From Actinoplanes xinjiangensis (GTDB taxonomy: Bacteria; Actinomycetota; Actinomycetes; Mycobacteriales; Micromonosporaceae), in contig NZ_QGGR01000002.1 of assembly GCF_003148685.1 (NCBI RefSeq), positions 186,001 to 250,000 on the forward strand: a DNA stretch of 64,000 nt, written 5' to 3'. The notes below the pieces were generated by a model, which searched no databases, was not told the DNA's origin, and saw nothing but the letters and a program-made list of their open reading frames with translations. This document shows, piece after piece, positions 1-8,882 of the stretch. How positions within the stretch are numbered: position 1 is the first letter of the stretch; the number at the start of each line of letters is the position of its first letter. Both the position numbers and the translations under genes were made by a program.

Positions 1-357
1 GACCGTCAGGTAGTCGCGGATCGCGACGCCGTGCCGTCCCTCCTCCGCGGTCCACCGGTGCACCCAGGTGCCCCACGCGCCGTCCCGCCCGAAGAGCGTG
101 GCGATCTCGTGGTGGTAGGAGGGCAGGTTGTCCTCGGTCAGCAGGTTCACGATCAGCGCGGTCCGCGCCACGTCCGGCAGCTTCGAGTCGTCCGGCCGCC
201 ACGGCTCGCCGCCGAGCAGCCCGTCGAAGGTGCGGCCCTCGCTCCACGGCACGTACTCGTGCGGGAACCACTCCTTGGCGAGCGCCAGGTGCCGGTCGAG
301 GTTGGTGGCGACGACCGGCTCCAGCTCGGTCAGCAGCGCGGTCTGGTCCAGCGGCAT
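1..357 (-). CDS. acyl-[acyl-carrier-protein] desaturase (partial, C-terminus outside window)
   Basis: The reading frame starts at ATG 357 and runs off the left edge, giving the first 119 residues. It shows the ferritin-like di-iron desaturase signature: NLLTEDNLPSYHHE near residue 75 supplies the first iron-ligand helix, and TAEEGRHG near residue 107 carries the EExxH iron ligands. Such enzymes introduce a double bond into acyl-ACP using oxygen and ferredoxin; mycobacterial DesA1/DesA2 are the closest family I recognise. The upstream 37 bp to hisS hold no obvious Shine-Dalgarno site. The family call is firm; which acyl position it desaturates cannot be told from a fragment. Confidence 0.85.
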   Translation of the reverse strand, partial: MPLDQTALLTELEPVVATNLDRHLALAKEWFPHEYVPWSEGRTFDGLLGGEPWRPDDSKLPDVARTALIVNLLTEDNLPSYHHEIATLFGRDGAWGTWVHRWTAEEGRHGVAIRDYLTV

Positions 358-394
358 CCGATCACGGTAACCGCCGGACCAGCAACACGTAGCG

Positions 395-1705
395 TCAGCG
401 CGCAGACACGTTCGGGTAGAGGTCGGCGGCCGGTGGCTGCCAGGTCGCCGCGTCCACCTCCACCTGCTCACCGGAGCGGATGTCCTTGACCGTGTCCGGC
501 TCCCCGGGGAACCAGACGTACGGGATGCCCCGCCGGTCGGCGTACTGGATCTGCTTGCCGAATTTCGCCGCCGTCGGCGCCACCTCGGTCGCGATGCCCC
601 GGCCCCGCAGCGCCGCCGCGATCCGGTCGCACTCGACCCGTTTGTCGTCGCTGGCCAGGGCGATCACGACACACGTCGGCACCGACCGGGAGACGGTCAG
701 CGCGTCCTGGCCGAAGAGCAGGCCGAGCAGGCGCGACACACCGATCGAGATGCCGACACCCGGGAAGCGGGTGTTGCCGACCGACGCCAGGTTGTCGTAC
801 CGCCCGCCGGAGGTGATCGACCCGAACCGCTCGTAGCCCTGCAGCACCGTCTCGTACACCGTGCCGGTGTAGTAGTCCAGCCCACGGGCGATCTTCAGCT
901 CGGCCCGCACCAGGCCCGGCGCGTGCTCGTTCGCCGTCTCGACGACCTGGAGCAGCTCGCCCAGACCCTCGTCCAGCAGCGGGTCGGTGACCCCGAGAGC
1001 ACGGACCCGGTCGACGAACGAGCCGTCGGTCGCCGAGATCGCGGCCAGCGCCAGGCAGGCCGCGGCCTGCGCGTCGGTGGCACCGGCCGTCTCGACCAGA
1101 GCCGCCGCCACCTTCTCCGGGCCGATCTTGTCGAGCTTGTCCACCGTACGCAGCACCTGCGCGGTGTCGGCAAGACCGAGACCGCGGTAGAAGCCCTCAC
1201 AGACCTTGCGGTTGTTGACCAGGATCACCGCGTCCGGGATGGGCAGTGACTTGAAGACGTCGCCGATCACCAGCGGCATCTCGGTGTCGAAGTGGAACGG
1301 CAGGGTGTCCCGGTTCACCACGTCGATGTCGGCCTGAAGGAACTCCCGGTAGCGCCCCTCCTGCGGGCGCTCACCGCGCCACACCTTCTGGATCTGGTAC
1401 CGCTTGAACGGGAACTGGAGCTTGCCGTTGTTCTCCGTGACGAACCGTGCGAACGGGACCGTCAGGTCGAAGTGCAGGCCGAGCTGGTCGTCCCGCTTGG
1501 CGTTCTCCTCCTCCTGGAGCCGGTGCAGCAGGTAGACCTCCTTGGAGGTCTCGCCCTTGCTGAGCAGGGTCTCCAGCGGCTCGACCGCGCGCGTCTCCAG
1601 CGACGCGTAGCCGTACAGCTCGAAGGTGGACCGGATCCTGTCGAGCACCTGCTGTTCGATGATGCGCTGGGGCGGCAGCCACTCGGGAAAGCCGGAAATG
1701 GGCAC
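395..1705 (-). CDS. hisS: histidyl-tRNA synthetase
   Basis: A 436-residue class II aminoacyl-tRNA synthetase that charges tRNA-His in the cytoplasm. The histidine-binding motif GLDYYTGTVYE is present near residue 275, and motif 2 is KVWRGERPQEGRYREF around residues 107-122. The motif near residues 77-88 is LHFDLTVPFARF rather than the LRPEGT form of typical bacterial HisRS, so this is the subtype resembling archaeal/eukaryotic enzymes. The GTG start at 1705 follows the MBL gene by 13 bp, suggesting cotranscription from that gene. The length fits the family. Confidence 0.95.
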   Translation of the reverse strand: MPISGFPEWLPPQRIIEQQVLDRIRSTFELYGYASLETRAVEPLETLLSKGETSKEVYLLHRLQEEENAKRDDQLGLHFDLTVPFARFVTENNGKLQFPFKRYQIQKVWRGERPQEGRYREFLQADIDVVNRDTLPFHFDTEMPLVIGDVFKSLPIPDAVILVNNRKVCEGFYRGLGLADTAQVLRTVDKLDKIGPEKVAAALVETAGATDAQAAACLALAAISATDGSFVDRVRALGVTDPLLDEGLGELLQVVETANEHAPGLVRAELKIARGLDYYTGTVYETVLQGYERFGSITSGGRYDNLASVGNTRFPGVGISIGVSRLLGLLFGQDALTVSRSVPTCVVIALASDDKRVECDRIAAALRGRGIATEVAPTAAKFGKQIQYADRRGIPYVWFPGEPDTVKDIRSGEQVEVDAATWQPPAADLYPNVSAR

Positions 1706-1718
1706 TGTTCGCTCTCTT

Positions 1719-2417
1719 CTACAGGAAGCGGCCGGGCGCGGCGATCAGGTCCCGCAGGTACGGGTTCGACGCGCGCTCACGGCCGATGGTGGTGGCCGGT
1801 CCGTGGCCGGGCAGCACGACGGTGTCGTCGGCCAGCGGCAGGATCTTGTCCCGCAGGCTGGTCATCATCGTCGGGGTGCTGCCACCCGGCAGGTCGGTGC
1901 GCCCGATCGAGCCCGCGAAGAGCACGTCCCCGGAGAGACAGAGCTCCTCGGCGTCCCACGAGGAGCCCGCACCCGGCAGGCGGAACAGCACCGACCCGCC
2001 GGTATGGCCCGGCGCGTGGTCGACGGTCACCTCGAGGCCCGCGATGGTGAGAACCGCGCCGTCGGTCAGCTCCGCCACGTCGTCCGGCTCGGTGTAGGGC
2101 AGGCGGCCGCCGAACATCGCGGTCAGGTCGGCACTCAGGCCCTTGGCCGGATCGGCCAGCATCTCGCGGTCGTCGGGGTGCACATAGGCGGTGATGCCGC
2201 GCGCGCCGCAGACCGGCGCCACCGAGAAGGTGTGATCCAGGTGCCCGTGCGTGAGCAGCACCGCGGCCGGCGACAGACGGTGCTGCGCCAGGGTCTGCTC
2301 GAGCTGGTCCAGCACACCGATGCCCGGATCGACCACCAGGCACTGCTCCCCCGGACCGGCGGCCACCACATAGCAGTTGGTGCCGAAGGCCTGGGCCGGA
2401 AAGCCGGTGACGAGCAC
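1719..2417 (-). CDS. MBL-fold metallo-hydrolase (glyoxalase II-like)
   Basis: A 232-residue cytoplasmic metallo-beta-lactamase-fold hydrolase. The zinc signature THGHLDH lies near residues 73-79, a second ligand set in APGHTGGS near 135 and LSGDVLFAG near 160, and the last histidine in PGHGPAT near 212. The size and the SIGRTDLPGGS segment match the small glyoxalase II-like (hydroxyacylglutathione hydrolase-related) subfamily; the substrate is unknown. The GTG start at 2417 has GAGAGG about 8 nt upstream. It lies directly upstream of hisS, the arrangement I recall for Rv2581c-hisS in M. tuberculosis. Confidence 0.9.
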   Translation of the reverse strand: MLVTGFPAQAFGTNCYVVAAGPGEQCLVVDPGIGVLDQLEQTLAQHRLSPAAVLLTHGHLDHTFSVAPVCGARGITAYVHPDDREMLADPAKGLSADLTAMFGGRLPYTEPDDVAELTDGAVLTIAGLEVTVDHAPGHTGGSVLFRLPGAGSSWDAEELCLSGDVLFAGSIGRTDLPGGSTPTMMTSLRDKILPLADDTVVLPGHGPATTIGRERASNPYLRDLIAAPGRFL

Positions 2418-2533
2418 GAGGGCAACCTCTCAGGGATCGGGTGCGAATCGTAACGAGAGTAGCCGGGCGGGCGCACGCCACTTTCTCAGGAGGTACCCGT
2501 ACACTCTTGCGGGCGTGTGGCGTGCCGCACCCC

Positions 2534-2562
2534 TTGACATGCAGAGGTGCTCCTGTGATTCC
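2534..2562 (+). promoter_or_regulatory. possible sigma-70 promoter for the cyclophilin genes
   Basis: TTGACA at 2534-2539 is a consensus -35 hexamer; a -10 would fall near 2556-2562, where TGATTC is a poor match. It is the only such hexamer in the divergent gap between the MBL gene and the first cyclophilin gene. Weak evidence. Confidence 0.3.
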
Positions 2563-2606
2563 GGGCAGGCGTTCCTGTGATCCCAGGTAGGGAAGGACAG
2601 CGTTCG

Positions 2607-3485
2607 GTGGCTTCCAGCAAGGACCGGCAGCGCAAGCTCGCGCGGGCCAAATTCGACCGGCAGCAGACGCGCCGGGCTGAGCGCGAGCGCCGCCGTCGCC
2701 GGATCTCGGCAGGCGTCGGCACCACCCTCGCGGTCCTGCTCATCGCCGCGGGCGGCGCCTGGATCGGTGGTGCCTTCGACAAAGAGGAGCCGACCACCGA
2801 CCCGAGCGCGCTCGACAGGTGCCTGTGGACACCCCTGGCCACGGAGAGCAACCCCGACCTCAAGAACGTCGGCACACCGCCCACGAAGGACATTCCCGAG
2901 TCCGGCACCGAGACCATGACGATCAGCACCGACAAGGGCGCCCCGATCGTCGTCGACATCGACGTGGCGGCTTCGACCTGTGCCGCCGCCAGCTTCTCGT
3001 ACCTGGCGGGAAAGCAGTTCTTCGACAACACCGAGTGCCACGAGCTCACCACCGAGGGCGCGGTGCGCTGCGGCGACCCGAGCGGCACCGGGCAGGGTGG
3101 GCCGACCTACAGCTACTACGACGAGAACCCGCCGCTCGCCCCGACACCGGAGCCGAGCGCCTCGGCGGCCCCGACCGTGCTCTACCCCAAGGGCACCGTC
3201 GCCGTGATCGGTAACCCGAAGGGCGTGAACGGCAGCCAGTTCCTGATCTTCCACAAGGACTTCGCCACCGCCGACCCCCAGTACTCGATCCTCGGCAAGG
3301 TCACCGGCGGTCTGGACACCCTCGCGGCGATCGCCAAGATCCCGACGGTGGAGAACAGTGCCGGCGACAAGGTCAAACCGAAGGACAAGATCACCATCAA
3401 GACTTTGACCGTCGGCACGGCAGCCCCCGGCACGACCCCATCCGCGGCTGCCAGCGCCGCCCCCTCGACAGGCGCGCAGTCATGA
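2607..3485 (+). CDS. membrane-anchored cyclophilin-type peptidyl-prolyl isomerase, catalytic arginine lost
   Basis: A 292-residue protein: a basic cytoplasmic N-terminus (residues 1-33), one membrane helix (about 34-53), then an extracytoplasmic cyclophilin domain with QFLIF in the active-site strand. The position that is CHR in active homologues of this type reads CHELTTEG here, so the catalytic arginine is glutamate; an Ala/Pro/Ser loop (TPEPSASAAP) is inserted after YYDEN. It may therefore be a binding or chaperone paralogue rather than an isomerase. GTG 2607 was chosen because GGAAGGA precedes it and the neighbouring paralogue starts with the same GTG-xxxKDRQR context; an ATG at 2577 is the alternative. 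It ends 35 bp before the second copy. Confidence 0.85.
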   Translation: MASSKDRQRKLARAKFDRQQTRRAERERRRRRISAGVGTTLAVLLIAAGGAWIGGAFDKEEPTTDPSALDRCLWTPLATESNPDLKNVGTPPTKDIPESGTETMTISTDKGAPIVVDIDVAASTCAAASFSYLAGKQFFDNTECHELTTEGAVRCGDPSGTGQGGPTYSYYDENPPLAPTPEPSASAAPTVLYPKGTVAVIGNPKGVNGSQFLIFHKDFATADPQYSILGKVTGGLDTLAAIAKIPTVENSAGDKVKPKDKITIKTLTVGTAAPGTTPSAAASAAPSTGAQS

Positions 3486-3520
3486 GCACTGAAGGCAGAG
3501 ACAGCAGCATGGAGGACACC

Positions 3521-4405
3521 GTGTCGTCGATCAAGGACCGGCAGCGCGCGGCGGCGCGTGCCCGGCTGGAGAAGGAGATGGCCGAGCGCTCGGCGGCCGC
3601 CCGCAAACGCCGGCAGCGGCAGGCGATCATCGGATCGGCCCTCGCGGTCGTGGTCATCGCCGGCGCGGCGTTCTTCGTCGTCCAGGCGATGAAGGACGAC
3701 AAGGGCACCGAGACGTCGGCCGCTCCGGAGGCCTCGGCCAGCACCGGCGCCGAGCCGGCGGCGAGCCTGCCCCCGGCCGGCCCCGGCACGGTCAACTGCG
3801 TCTGGACGCCGTCCGACGAGGCCGGCGGCGGCAAGGTCAAGGACGTCGGCACCCCGCCGTTCAACGTGCCGAACACCGGCAAGTCGACCCTGACGTTCGA
3901 GACCAGCCTCGGTGCCATCTCGGCCGACATCGACCTCAGCAAGGCCCCGTGCACCGGCGCCAGCTTCAAGCACCTGGCCGAGAAGAAGTTCCTCGACAAC
4001 ACCAAGTGCCACCGGCTGGTCAACAAGGACGGCTTCAAGGTCCTCCAGTGCGGCGACCCGTTCGCCACCGGCGAGGGCTACCGCGACACCGACGGCACCG
4101 GCGGCCCGAGCTACACCATGGTCGAGGAGAACCTGCCGACCGACGACAAGAAGCCGTACCCGGCGGGCTCGATCGCGATGGCCAACACCGGCGCGCCCGG
4201 CAGCACCGGCAGCCAGTTCTTCATCTGCTCCGAGGACACCGTGCTCCCGGCGAACTACACGCTGCTCGGCACAATCAACAAGGGCCTGAACATCGTCCGC
4301 GACGTGGTCAAGGCCGGCGACGACGGCGCCTTCGAGCCCTCGCCCGGTGGCGGACGGCCGAAGACCGAGGTCGTCATCAAGACGATGACGCTCACCGCGG
4401 CCTGA
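3521..4405 (+). CDS. membrane-anchored cyclophilin-type peptidyl-prolyl cis-trans isomerase
   Basis: A 294-residue paralogue of the preceding gene with the same plan: lysine/arginine-rich N-terminus, a membrane helix near residues 38-56, a short Ala/Ser/Glu linker, then a cyclophilin domain. The active-site motif KCHRLVNKDGFKVLQCGDP keeps the arginine lost in the first copy, and GSQFFIC is present, so it should catalyse proline isomerisation of secreted proteins. GTG 3521 has GGAGGA immediately upstream and aligns with the other copy; ATG 3482, overlapping the previous stop as ATGA, is a possible coupled alternative. The pair sits where ppiB sits beside rel in mycobacteria. Confidence 0.9.
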   Translation: MSSIKDRQRAAARARLEKEMAERSAAARKRRQRQAIIGSALAVVVIAGAAFFVVQAMKDDKGTETSAAPEASASTGAEPAASLPPAGPGTVNCVWTPSDEAGGGKVKDVGTPPFNVPNTGKSTLTFETSLGAISADIDLSKAPCTGASFKHLAEKKFLDNTKCHRLVNKDGFKVLQCGDPFATGEGYRDTDGTGGPSYTMVEENLPTDDKKPYPAGSIAMANTGAPGSTGSQFFICSEDTVLPANYTLLGTINKGLNIVRDVVKAGDDGAFEPSPGGGRPKTEVVIKTMTLTAA

Positions 4406-4412
4406 TCTGACG

Positions 4413-4454
4413 TACGACGAAGGGCGAGCCCCGCGGGGCTCGCCCTTCGTCGTA
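4413..4454. terminator. bidirectional stem-loop between convergent ppi and rel genes
   Basis: A perfect 20-bp inverted repeat (4413-4432 and 4435-4454) with a 2-nt loop, just after the cyclophilin stop codon and between convergent genes. No long T-run follows, as is usual in high-GC actinobacterial terminators. Confidence 0.8.
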
Positions 4455-4559
4455 TCCGTCGTTGGTCGGCGTCGTACCCGTCGTTGGTCGGCGTCGTATC
4501 CGTCGTTGGTCGGCGTCGTACCCGTCGTTTGATCGGCGTCGGAGCCGTCGTTGGTCGGC
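4453..4559. repeat. 22-bp tandem repeat, about five copies
   Basis: Units begin at 4453, 4475, 4497, 4519 (23 bp) and 4542 (partial). The core CCGTCGTTGGTCGGCGTCG is nearly identical in each. The array fills the space from the terminator to the rel stop codon at 4560, and its first copy starts inside the right arm of the terminator. Confidence 0.85.
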
Positions 4560-7010
4560 TCAGGCGCCGGAGGTCACCCGGTAGGCGTCGAAGACGCCGT
4601 CCACCTTACGCACCGCCGCGACCAGGTGACCCAGGTGCTTCGGGTCGGCCATCTCGAAGGTGAAGCGGCTCACGGCCACCCGGTCCCGCGTGGTGGTGAC
4701 CGTCGCGGACAGGATGTTGACCCGCTCCTCGGACAGCACCCTGGTCACGTCGGCCAGCAGCTTGTGCCGGTCGAGCGCCTCCACCTGGATCGCCACCAGG
4801 AACGTGGACGCCGACGTCGGTTTCCAGCTGACCTCGACCATCCGCTCGCTCTGGTCCCGCAGGTCCTCGGCGTTGGCACAGTCGTCACGGTGCACACTCA
4901 CCCCGCCGGAGCGGGTGACGAACCCGAAGACCGCGTCGCCGGGAACCGGGGTGCAGCAGCGGGCCAGTTTCACCCAGACGTCCGAGACGCCCTTCACCAC
5001 GACACCGGGGTCCTGGGCCTGACTGCGGTTGCGGGGCGGACGGGTCGCGACGGCGGTCTCGGCGATGTCCTCGACCGCGCCCTCCTCACCGCCGAACCCG
5101 GCGACGAGTTTCTGCACCACCGACTGGGCGGAGACCGCGTTCTCCCCGACTGCGGCATAGAGCGACGCCACGTCCGGCAGATGCAGGTCGCGGGCGATCG
5201 TCATGAGGTTCTCGCTGGTCAGCATGCGCTGCAGGGGCAGGCCCTGCTTGCGCATCGCCTTGACGATCCCCTCCTTGCCGTCCTCGATCGCCTCCTCGCG
5301 GCGCTCCTTGTTGAAGTACTGCCGGATCTTCGTCCGGGCGCGCGGGCTCTTCACGAAGCCGAGCCAGTCCTGCGTGGGACCGGCCGTCGCCGACTTGGAC
5401 GTGAAGATCTCGATCACGTCGCCGTTGGACAGCGGCGACTCCAGCGGCACCAGCTTGCCGTTGACCCGTGCGCCGATGCACTTGTGCCCGACCTCGGTGT
5501 GCACCGCATACGCGAAGTCCACCGGGGTCGAGCCGGTCGGCAGCGGGATCACGTCGCCCTTCGGCGTGAAGACGTAGACCTCCTGGCTGGAGAGGTCGAA
5601 CCGCAACGCGTCCAGGAACTCGGACGGGTCGCTGGCCTCCCGCTGCCAGTCGAGCAGCTGCCGCAGCCAGGTCATCTCGTCGATGTGCGCCGGCGGGCCG
5701 ACGATCGTCGCGCCCTTCTGCTCCTTGTACTTCCAGTGCGCGGCGATGCCGAACTCCGCCGTACGGTGCATCGCGAAGGTCCTGATCTGCATCTCGACCG
5801 GCTTGCCGGTCGGGCCGATCACCGTCGTGTGCAACGACTGGTACATGTTGAACTTCGGCATCGCGATGTAGTCCTTGAACCGGCCCGGCACCGGCTGCCA
5901 GTTCGCGTGGATGACGCCCAGCGCGGCATAGCAGTCGCGGACCGTGTCGACCAGGATGCGCACGCCGACCAGGTCGTAGATGTCGTTGAAGTCGCGGCCC
6001 CGCACGATCATCTTCTGATAGATCGAGTAGAGGTGCTTGGGCCGGCCGGTCGTCTCGGCCTTGATCTTCGCCGACTTGAGGTCGAGCTGGACCCGGTTGG
6101 TCACCTGGCGCAGCAGCGCCTCACGCTGCGGCTGGTGCTCCCCGATCAGGCGGTTGATCTCCTCGAACCGCTTGGGGAACAGGGTGCCGAACGCCAGGTC
6201 CTCCAGCTCCCACTTGATCGTGTTCATACCGAGGCGGTGAGCCAGCGGAGCCAGGATCTCCAGCGTCTCCTTGGCCTTCTGCTCCTGCTTGGGGCGGGGC
6301 AGGAAGGTCAGGGTGCGCATGTTGTGCAGCCGGTCGGCCAGCTTGATCACCAGCACGCGCGGGTCCTTGGCCATGGCCACGACCATCTTGCGGATCGTCT
6401 CCGCCTTCGCCGCGTCGCCGAGCTTGACCCGATCGAGTTTCGTCACGCCGTCGACGAGCAGCGCCACCTCGGCGCCGAAGTCGTTACGCATGCTCTCCAG
6501 CGAGTAGTCGGTGTCCTCGATGGTGTCGTGCAGCAGCGCCGCGACCAGGGTGGTGGTGTCCATGCCCAGGTTGGCCAGGATCGTCGCGACCGCGAGCGGA
6601 TGCGTGATGTACGGGTCGCCGGACTTCCGGTACTGCCCGGAGTGCCACCGGGCCGCGACGTCGAACGCCTTCTGCAGCGCCCGGGCGTCGGCCTTGGGAT
6701 GACTGGCCCGATGTGTCGCGATCAGCGGCTCCAGAACCTCGCTGACCTGCGTGCTCTGCCACGGCGCGTTGAACCGGGCGAGACGGGCGCGGACCCGCCG
6801 CCCGGTCGGGGCACCGGCCAGACCGGCGAAACCGCTGCCTGGCTCGTCGGCAGGCGCGAGTGGCTGGGTGGTGGTCTCAGGATCGCCAGTCGGGCTCTCG
6901 CCCGAGCTCTGGGTCGGTTGCACCGTGCCCTCCGCCGGAGGGGCGACGTCGCTGGACACCGGCCTCCTCACACGTTCGCCGGGATCATCTGGTCTGTTCG
7001 GAACGCCCAT
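4560..7010 (-). CDS. rel: bifunctional (p)ppGpp synthetase/hydrolase
   Basis: An 816-residue Rel/SpoT-family enzyme controlling the stringent response. After a disordered ~75-residue N-terminus come the HD hydrolase domain ([10 protein letters not shown], and [12 protein letters not shown]), the synthetase domain ([11 protein letters not shown]), the TGS domain ([18 protein letters not shown]) and a C-terminal ACT domain ([18 protein letters not shown]). All catalytic landmarks seem intact, so both synthesis and hydrolysis are expected. The start is uncertain: ATG 7010 lies inside a TAGGAT -10-like box, while GTG 6959 has AGGAGG just upstream and would give 799 residues. Neighbours cyclophilin and apt match the mycobacterial order. 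Confidence 0.93.
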   Translation of the reverse strand: MGVPNRPDDPGERVRRPVSSDVAPPAEGTVQPTQSSGESPTGDPETTTQPLAPADEPGSGFAGLAGAPTGRRVRARLARFNAPWQSTQVSEVLEPLIATHRASHPKADARALQKAFDVAARWHSGQYRKSGDPYITHPLAVATILANLGMDTTTLVAALLHDTIEDTDYSLESMRNDFGAEVALLVDGVTKLDRVKLGDAAKAETIRKMVVAMAKDPRVLVIKLADRLHNMRTLTFLPRPKQEQKAKETLEILAPLAHRLGMNTIKWELEDLAFGTLFPKRFEEINRLIGEHQPQREALLRQVTNRVQLDLKSAKIKAETTGRPKHLYSIYQKMIVRGRDFNDIYDLVGVRILVDTVRDCYAALGVIHANWQPVPGRFKDYIAMPKFNMYQSLHTTVIGPTGKPVEMQIRTFAMHRTAEFGIAAHWKYKEQKGATIVGPPAHIDEMTWLRQLLDWQREASDPSEFLDALRFDLSSQEVYVFTPKGDVIPLPTGSTPVDFAYAVHTEVGHKCIGARVNGKLVPLESPLSNGDVIEIFTSKSATAGPTQDWLGFVKSPRARTKIRQYFNKERREEAIEDGKEGIVKAMRKQGLPLQRMLTSENLMTIARDLHLPDVASLYAAVGENAVSAQSVVQKLVAGFGGEEGAVEDIAETAVATRPPRNRSQAQDPGVVVKGVSDVWVKLARCCTPVPGDAVFGFVTRSGGVSVHRDDCANAEDLRDQSERMVEVSWKPTSASTFLVAIQVEALDRHKLLADVTRVLSEERVNILSATVTTTRDRVAVSRFTFEMADPKHLGHLVAAVRKVDGVFDAYRVTSGA

Positions 7011-7092
7011 CCTACCCGCACCGCCTCACCGAATACCCCGGCCGAACCTACGAATAAGCAGGTCCCACCGGGCGGATAACATCGAAGACGGA

Positions 7093-7647
7093 TCAAACGG
7101 TCAACAGCGCGTGTACCTTACGCGGGCTGAGCCGCTCCCGGCCGTCGAGGAACCCGAGCTCCATCAGCACGGTGAAGCCCGCGACCACCCCGCCGGCCCG
7201 CTCGACCAGATCCATGGTCGCACCCGCCGTGCCGCCCGTGGCGAGCACGTCGTCGACCACCAGGACGCGCTGTCCGGGCACGAACGCGCCCTCGCTGACC
7301 TCCAGGGTGGCCTCGCCGTATTCCAGCCCGTACGACGCGGAGAAGGCCGGTCGTGGCAGTTTCCCGGCCTTGCGGACCGGGACGACACCGGTGCCGGTCG
7401 CATAGGCGATCGCCGCCGCCACCACGAAGCCACGCGCCTCGACCCCGGCCACCACGTCGAACGACCCGGCGCCCCAGTGGGCGACGATGCCGTCGACGAC
7501 CTTGCGGAACGTCGGCCCGTCACCGAAGAACGGCATCAGATCCTTGAAGACGATGCCCGGTTTGGGGAAGTCCGGCACATCGACGGTGCCTCCGGCGACC
7601 AGGGCCGCCAACTCCGGGCCGCTGTCGCCGGTCATCTCGCTAGTCAC
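7093..7647 (-). CDS. apt: adenine phosphoribosyltransferase
   Basis: A 184-residue type I phosphoribosyltransferase that salvages adenine to AMP using PRPP. The PRPP-binding loop VLVVDDVLATGGTAGA lies near residues 125-140, and the N-terminal PDFPKPGIVFKD segment is typical of Apt. GTG 7647 is chosen because TAGGCT sits exactly 7 nt upstream (leaderless pattern); ATG 7635 is an internal alternative. It has its own promoter downstream of a secF terminator, so it is probably not read from the sec operon. It lies 82 bp upstream of rel on the same strand. Confidence 0.93.
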   Translation of the reverse strand: MTSEMTGDSGPELAALVAGGTVDVPDFPKPGIVFKDLMPFFGDGPTFRKVVDGIVAHWGAGSFDVVAGVEARGFVVAAAIAYATGTGVVPVRKAGKLPRPAFSASYGLEYGEATLEVSEGAFVPGQRVLVVDDVLATGGTAGATMDLVERAGGVVAGFTVLMELGFLDGRERLSPRKVHALLTV

Positions 7648-7654
7648 GGCGGAC

Positions 7655-7660
7655 AGCCTA
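7655..7660 (-). promoter_or_regulatory. -10 box of leaderless apt transcript
   Basis: TAGGCT on the minus strand, 7 nt before the GTG start codon. No Shine-Dalgarno site is visible. Confidence 0.5.
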
Positions 7661-7665
7661 ATGGA

Positions 7666-7698
7666 ACGGCCCGCCACCCCCTCGGGGCGGCGGGCCGT
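7666..7698 (-). terminator. stem-loop terminator after secF
   Basis: A 10-bp perfect stem (7666-7675 with 7689-7698) and a 13-nt loop, located between the secF stop and the apt -10 box. Confidence 0.7.
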
Positions 7699-7714
7699 CG
7701 CCCGTGCAGGAAGA

Positions 7715-8881
7715 TCAGCGGCGCTTGCCGCCGGGCCGGTTGCCGGCCCCACCCTGACGCTTGGCCACCGGGCGCGCGCCCGGCCGCGGGGTGGTGCCGC
7801 CGGCGAACGCCGGGACCTCGTCCGACCCGGTGCGGTTGCCCGGACGGGTACGGTCGCCGCCGGCCGCCACGTCCTCGGACCGCTGTGCCCGGCGGGCCAG
7901 CACCCGGGCGTTGTGCGACTTGATCCGCGGCTCCCGGTCCTTCACGTAGCTGAGCAGCGGGGCGGCGAAGAAGATCGACGAATAGACGCCGATACCCATG
8001 CCGACGAAGAGCACCAGACCCAGGTCCTTCAGGGTGCCCGCGCCGAGCATGCCGGCGCCGATGAAGAGCACGCCACCGACCGGCAGCATCGCCACCAGGC
8101 TGGTGTTCAGCGAACGCATCAGGGTCTGGTTGATGGCCAGGTTGGTCGCCTCACCGTAGGTGCGGGTGCTGCCCGCGGTGATACCGCGGGTGTTCTCCTG
8201 CACCTTGTCGAAGACGACGACCACGTCGTAGAGCGAATAACCGAGGATCGTCAGGAAGCCGATCACCGTGTACGGCGTGAGCTCGAAGCCGACCAGCGAG
8301 TAGACGCCCGCGGTGAACGTCAGGTCGACCAGCAGCGAGGCGAACGCCGCCAGCGCCATCCGCCACTCGAACAGGACGATCAGGTAGGCCGTCACCAGCA
8401 GCAGGAAGATCACCAGGCCCAGTACGGCCTTCTGGATGACCGTGCCACCCCATGCGGACGAGACCTGGCTGTCGCTGATCTGCGTCACGTCGATGCCGAG
8501 ATCCGCGGCGAGAGCCGCTTTGGCCTCCTGCATCTCCGCCGCGGACAACTCCGAAGAACGGATCTTGAAGGTGCCGTCCGCACCGTCGCCGACCTTCTGC
8601 GCCGCCTTGACCTCGGCGTCCGGGTCCACCCCGTCGACGGCCTTGGTCACCGACCCCTCGATCTGCTCCTGGGTGAGGGTCTTCCCGGCCACCTGCGTCG
8701 GGACGATGAACTCACTGCCGCCGGCGAATTCGATGCCGAGCTGGAAACCCCGGGTCAGGATGCTGCCGAGCGCGACGATCACCATGACCGCCACGACGGC
8801 GAACCACATGTTGCGGCGGCCGACGATCCGAAGATTTGCTTCACCCTGGTAGAGCCGTGAAGCGAGACTGTTCTTGGCCAT
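7715..8881 (-). CDS. secF: protein translocase subunit SecF
   Basis: A 388-residue RND-family membrane protein, partner of SecD in proton-motive-force-assisted protein export through SecYEG. It has an N-terminal helix (about 26-45), a periplasmic domain opening with GIEFAGGSEFIV, then five helices including LGYSLYDVVVVFDKVQEN, the SecF signature in TM4. A basic, Gly/Pro-rich cytoplasmic tail of about 70 residues follows the last helix. It starts 1 nt after the secD stop, so translation is likely coupled. Confidence 0.95.
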   Translation of the reverse strand: MAKNSLASRLYQGEANLRIVGRRNMWFAVVAVMVIVALGSILTRGFQLGIEFAGGSEFIVPTQVAGKTLTQEQIEGSVTKAVDGVDPDAEVKAAQKVGDGADGTFKIRSSELSAAEMQEAKAALAADLGIDVTQISDSQVSSAWGGTVIQKAVLGLVIFLLLVTAYLIVLFEWRMALAAFASLLVDLTFTAGVYSLVGFELTPYTVIGFLTILGYSLYDVVVVFDKVQENTRGITAGSTRTYGEATNLAINQTLMRSLNTSLVAMLPVGGVLFIGAGMLGAGTLKDLGLVLFVGMGIGVYSSIFFAAPLLSYVKDREPRIKSHNARVLARRAQRSEDVAAGGDRTRPGNRTGSDEVPAFAGGTTPRPGARPVAKRQGGAGNRPGGKRR

Positions 8882-8882
8882 C

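Noticed and set aside
4551..7079. 842-codon open frame opposite rel
   Set aside because: No conserved motif, and rel on the other strand has intact domains throughout.
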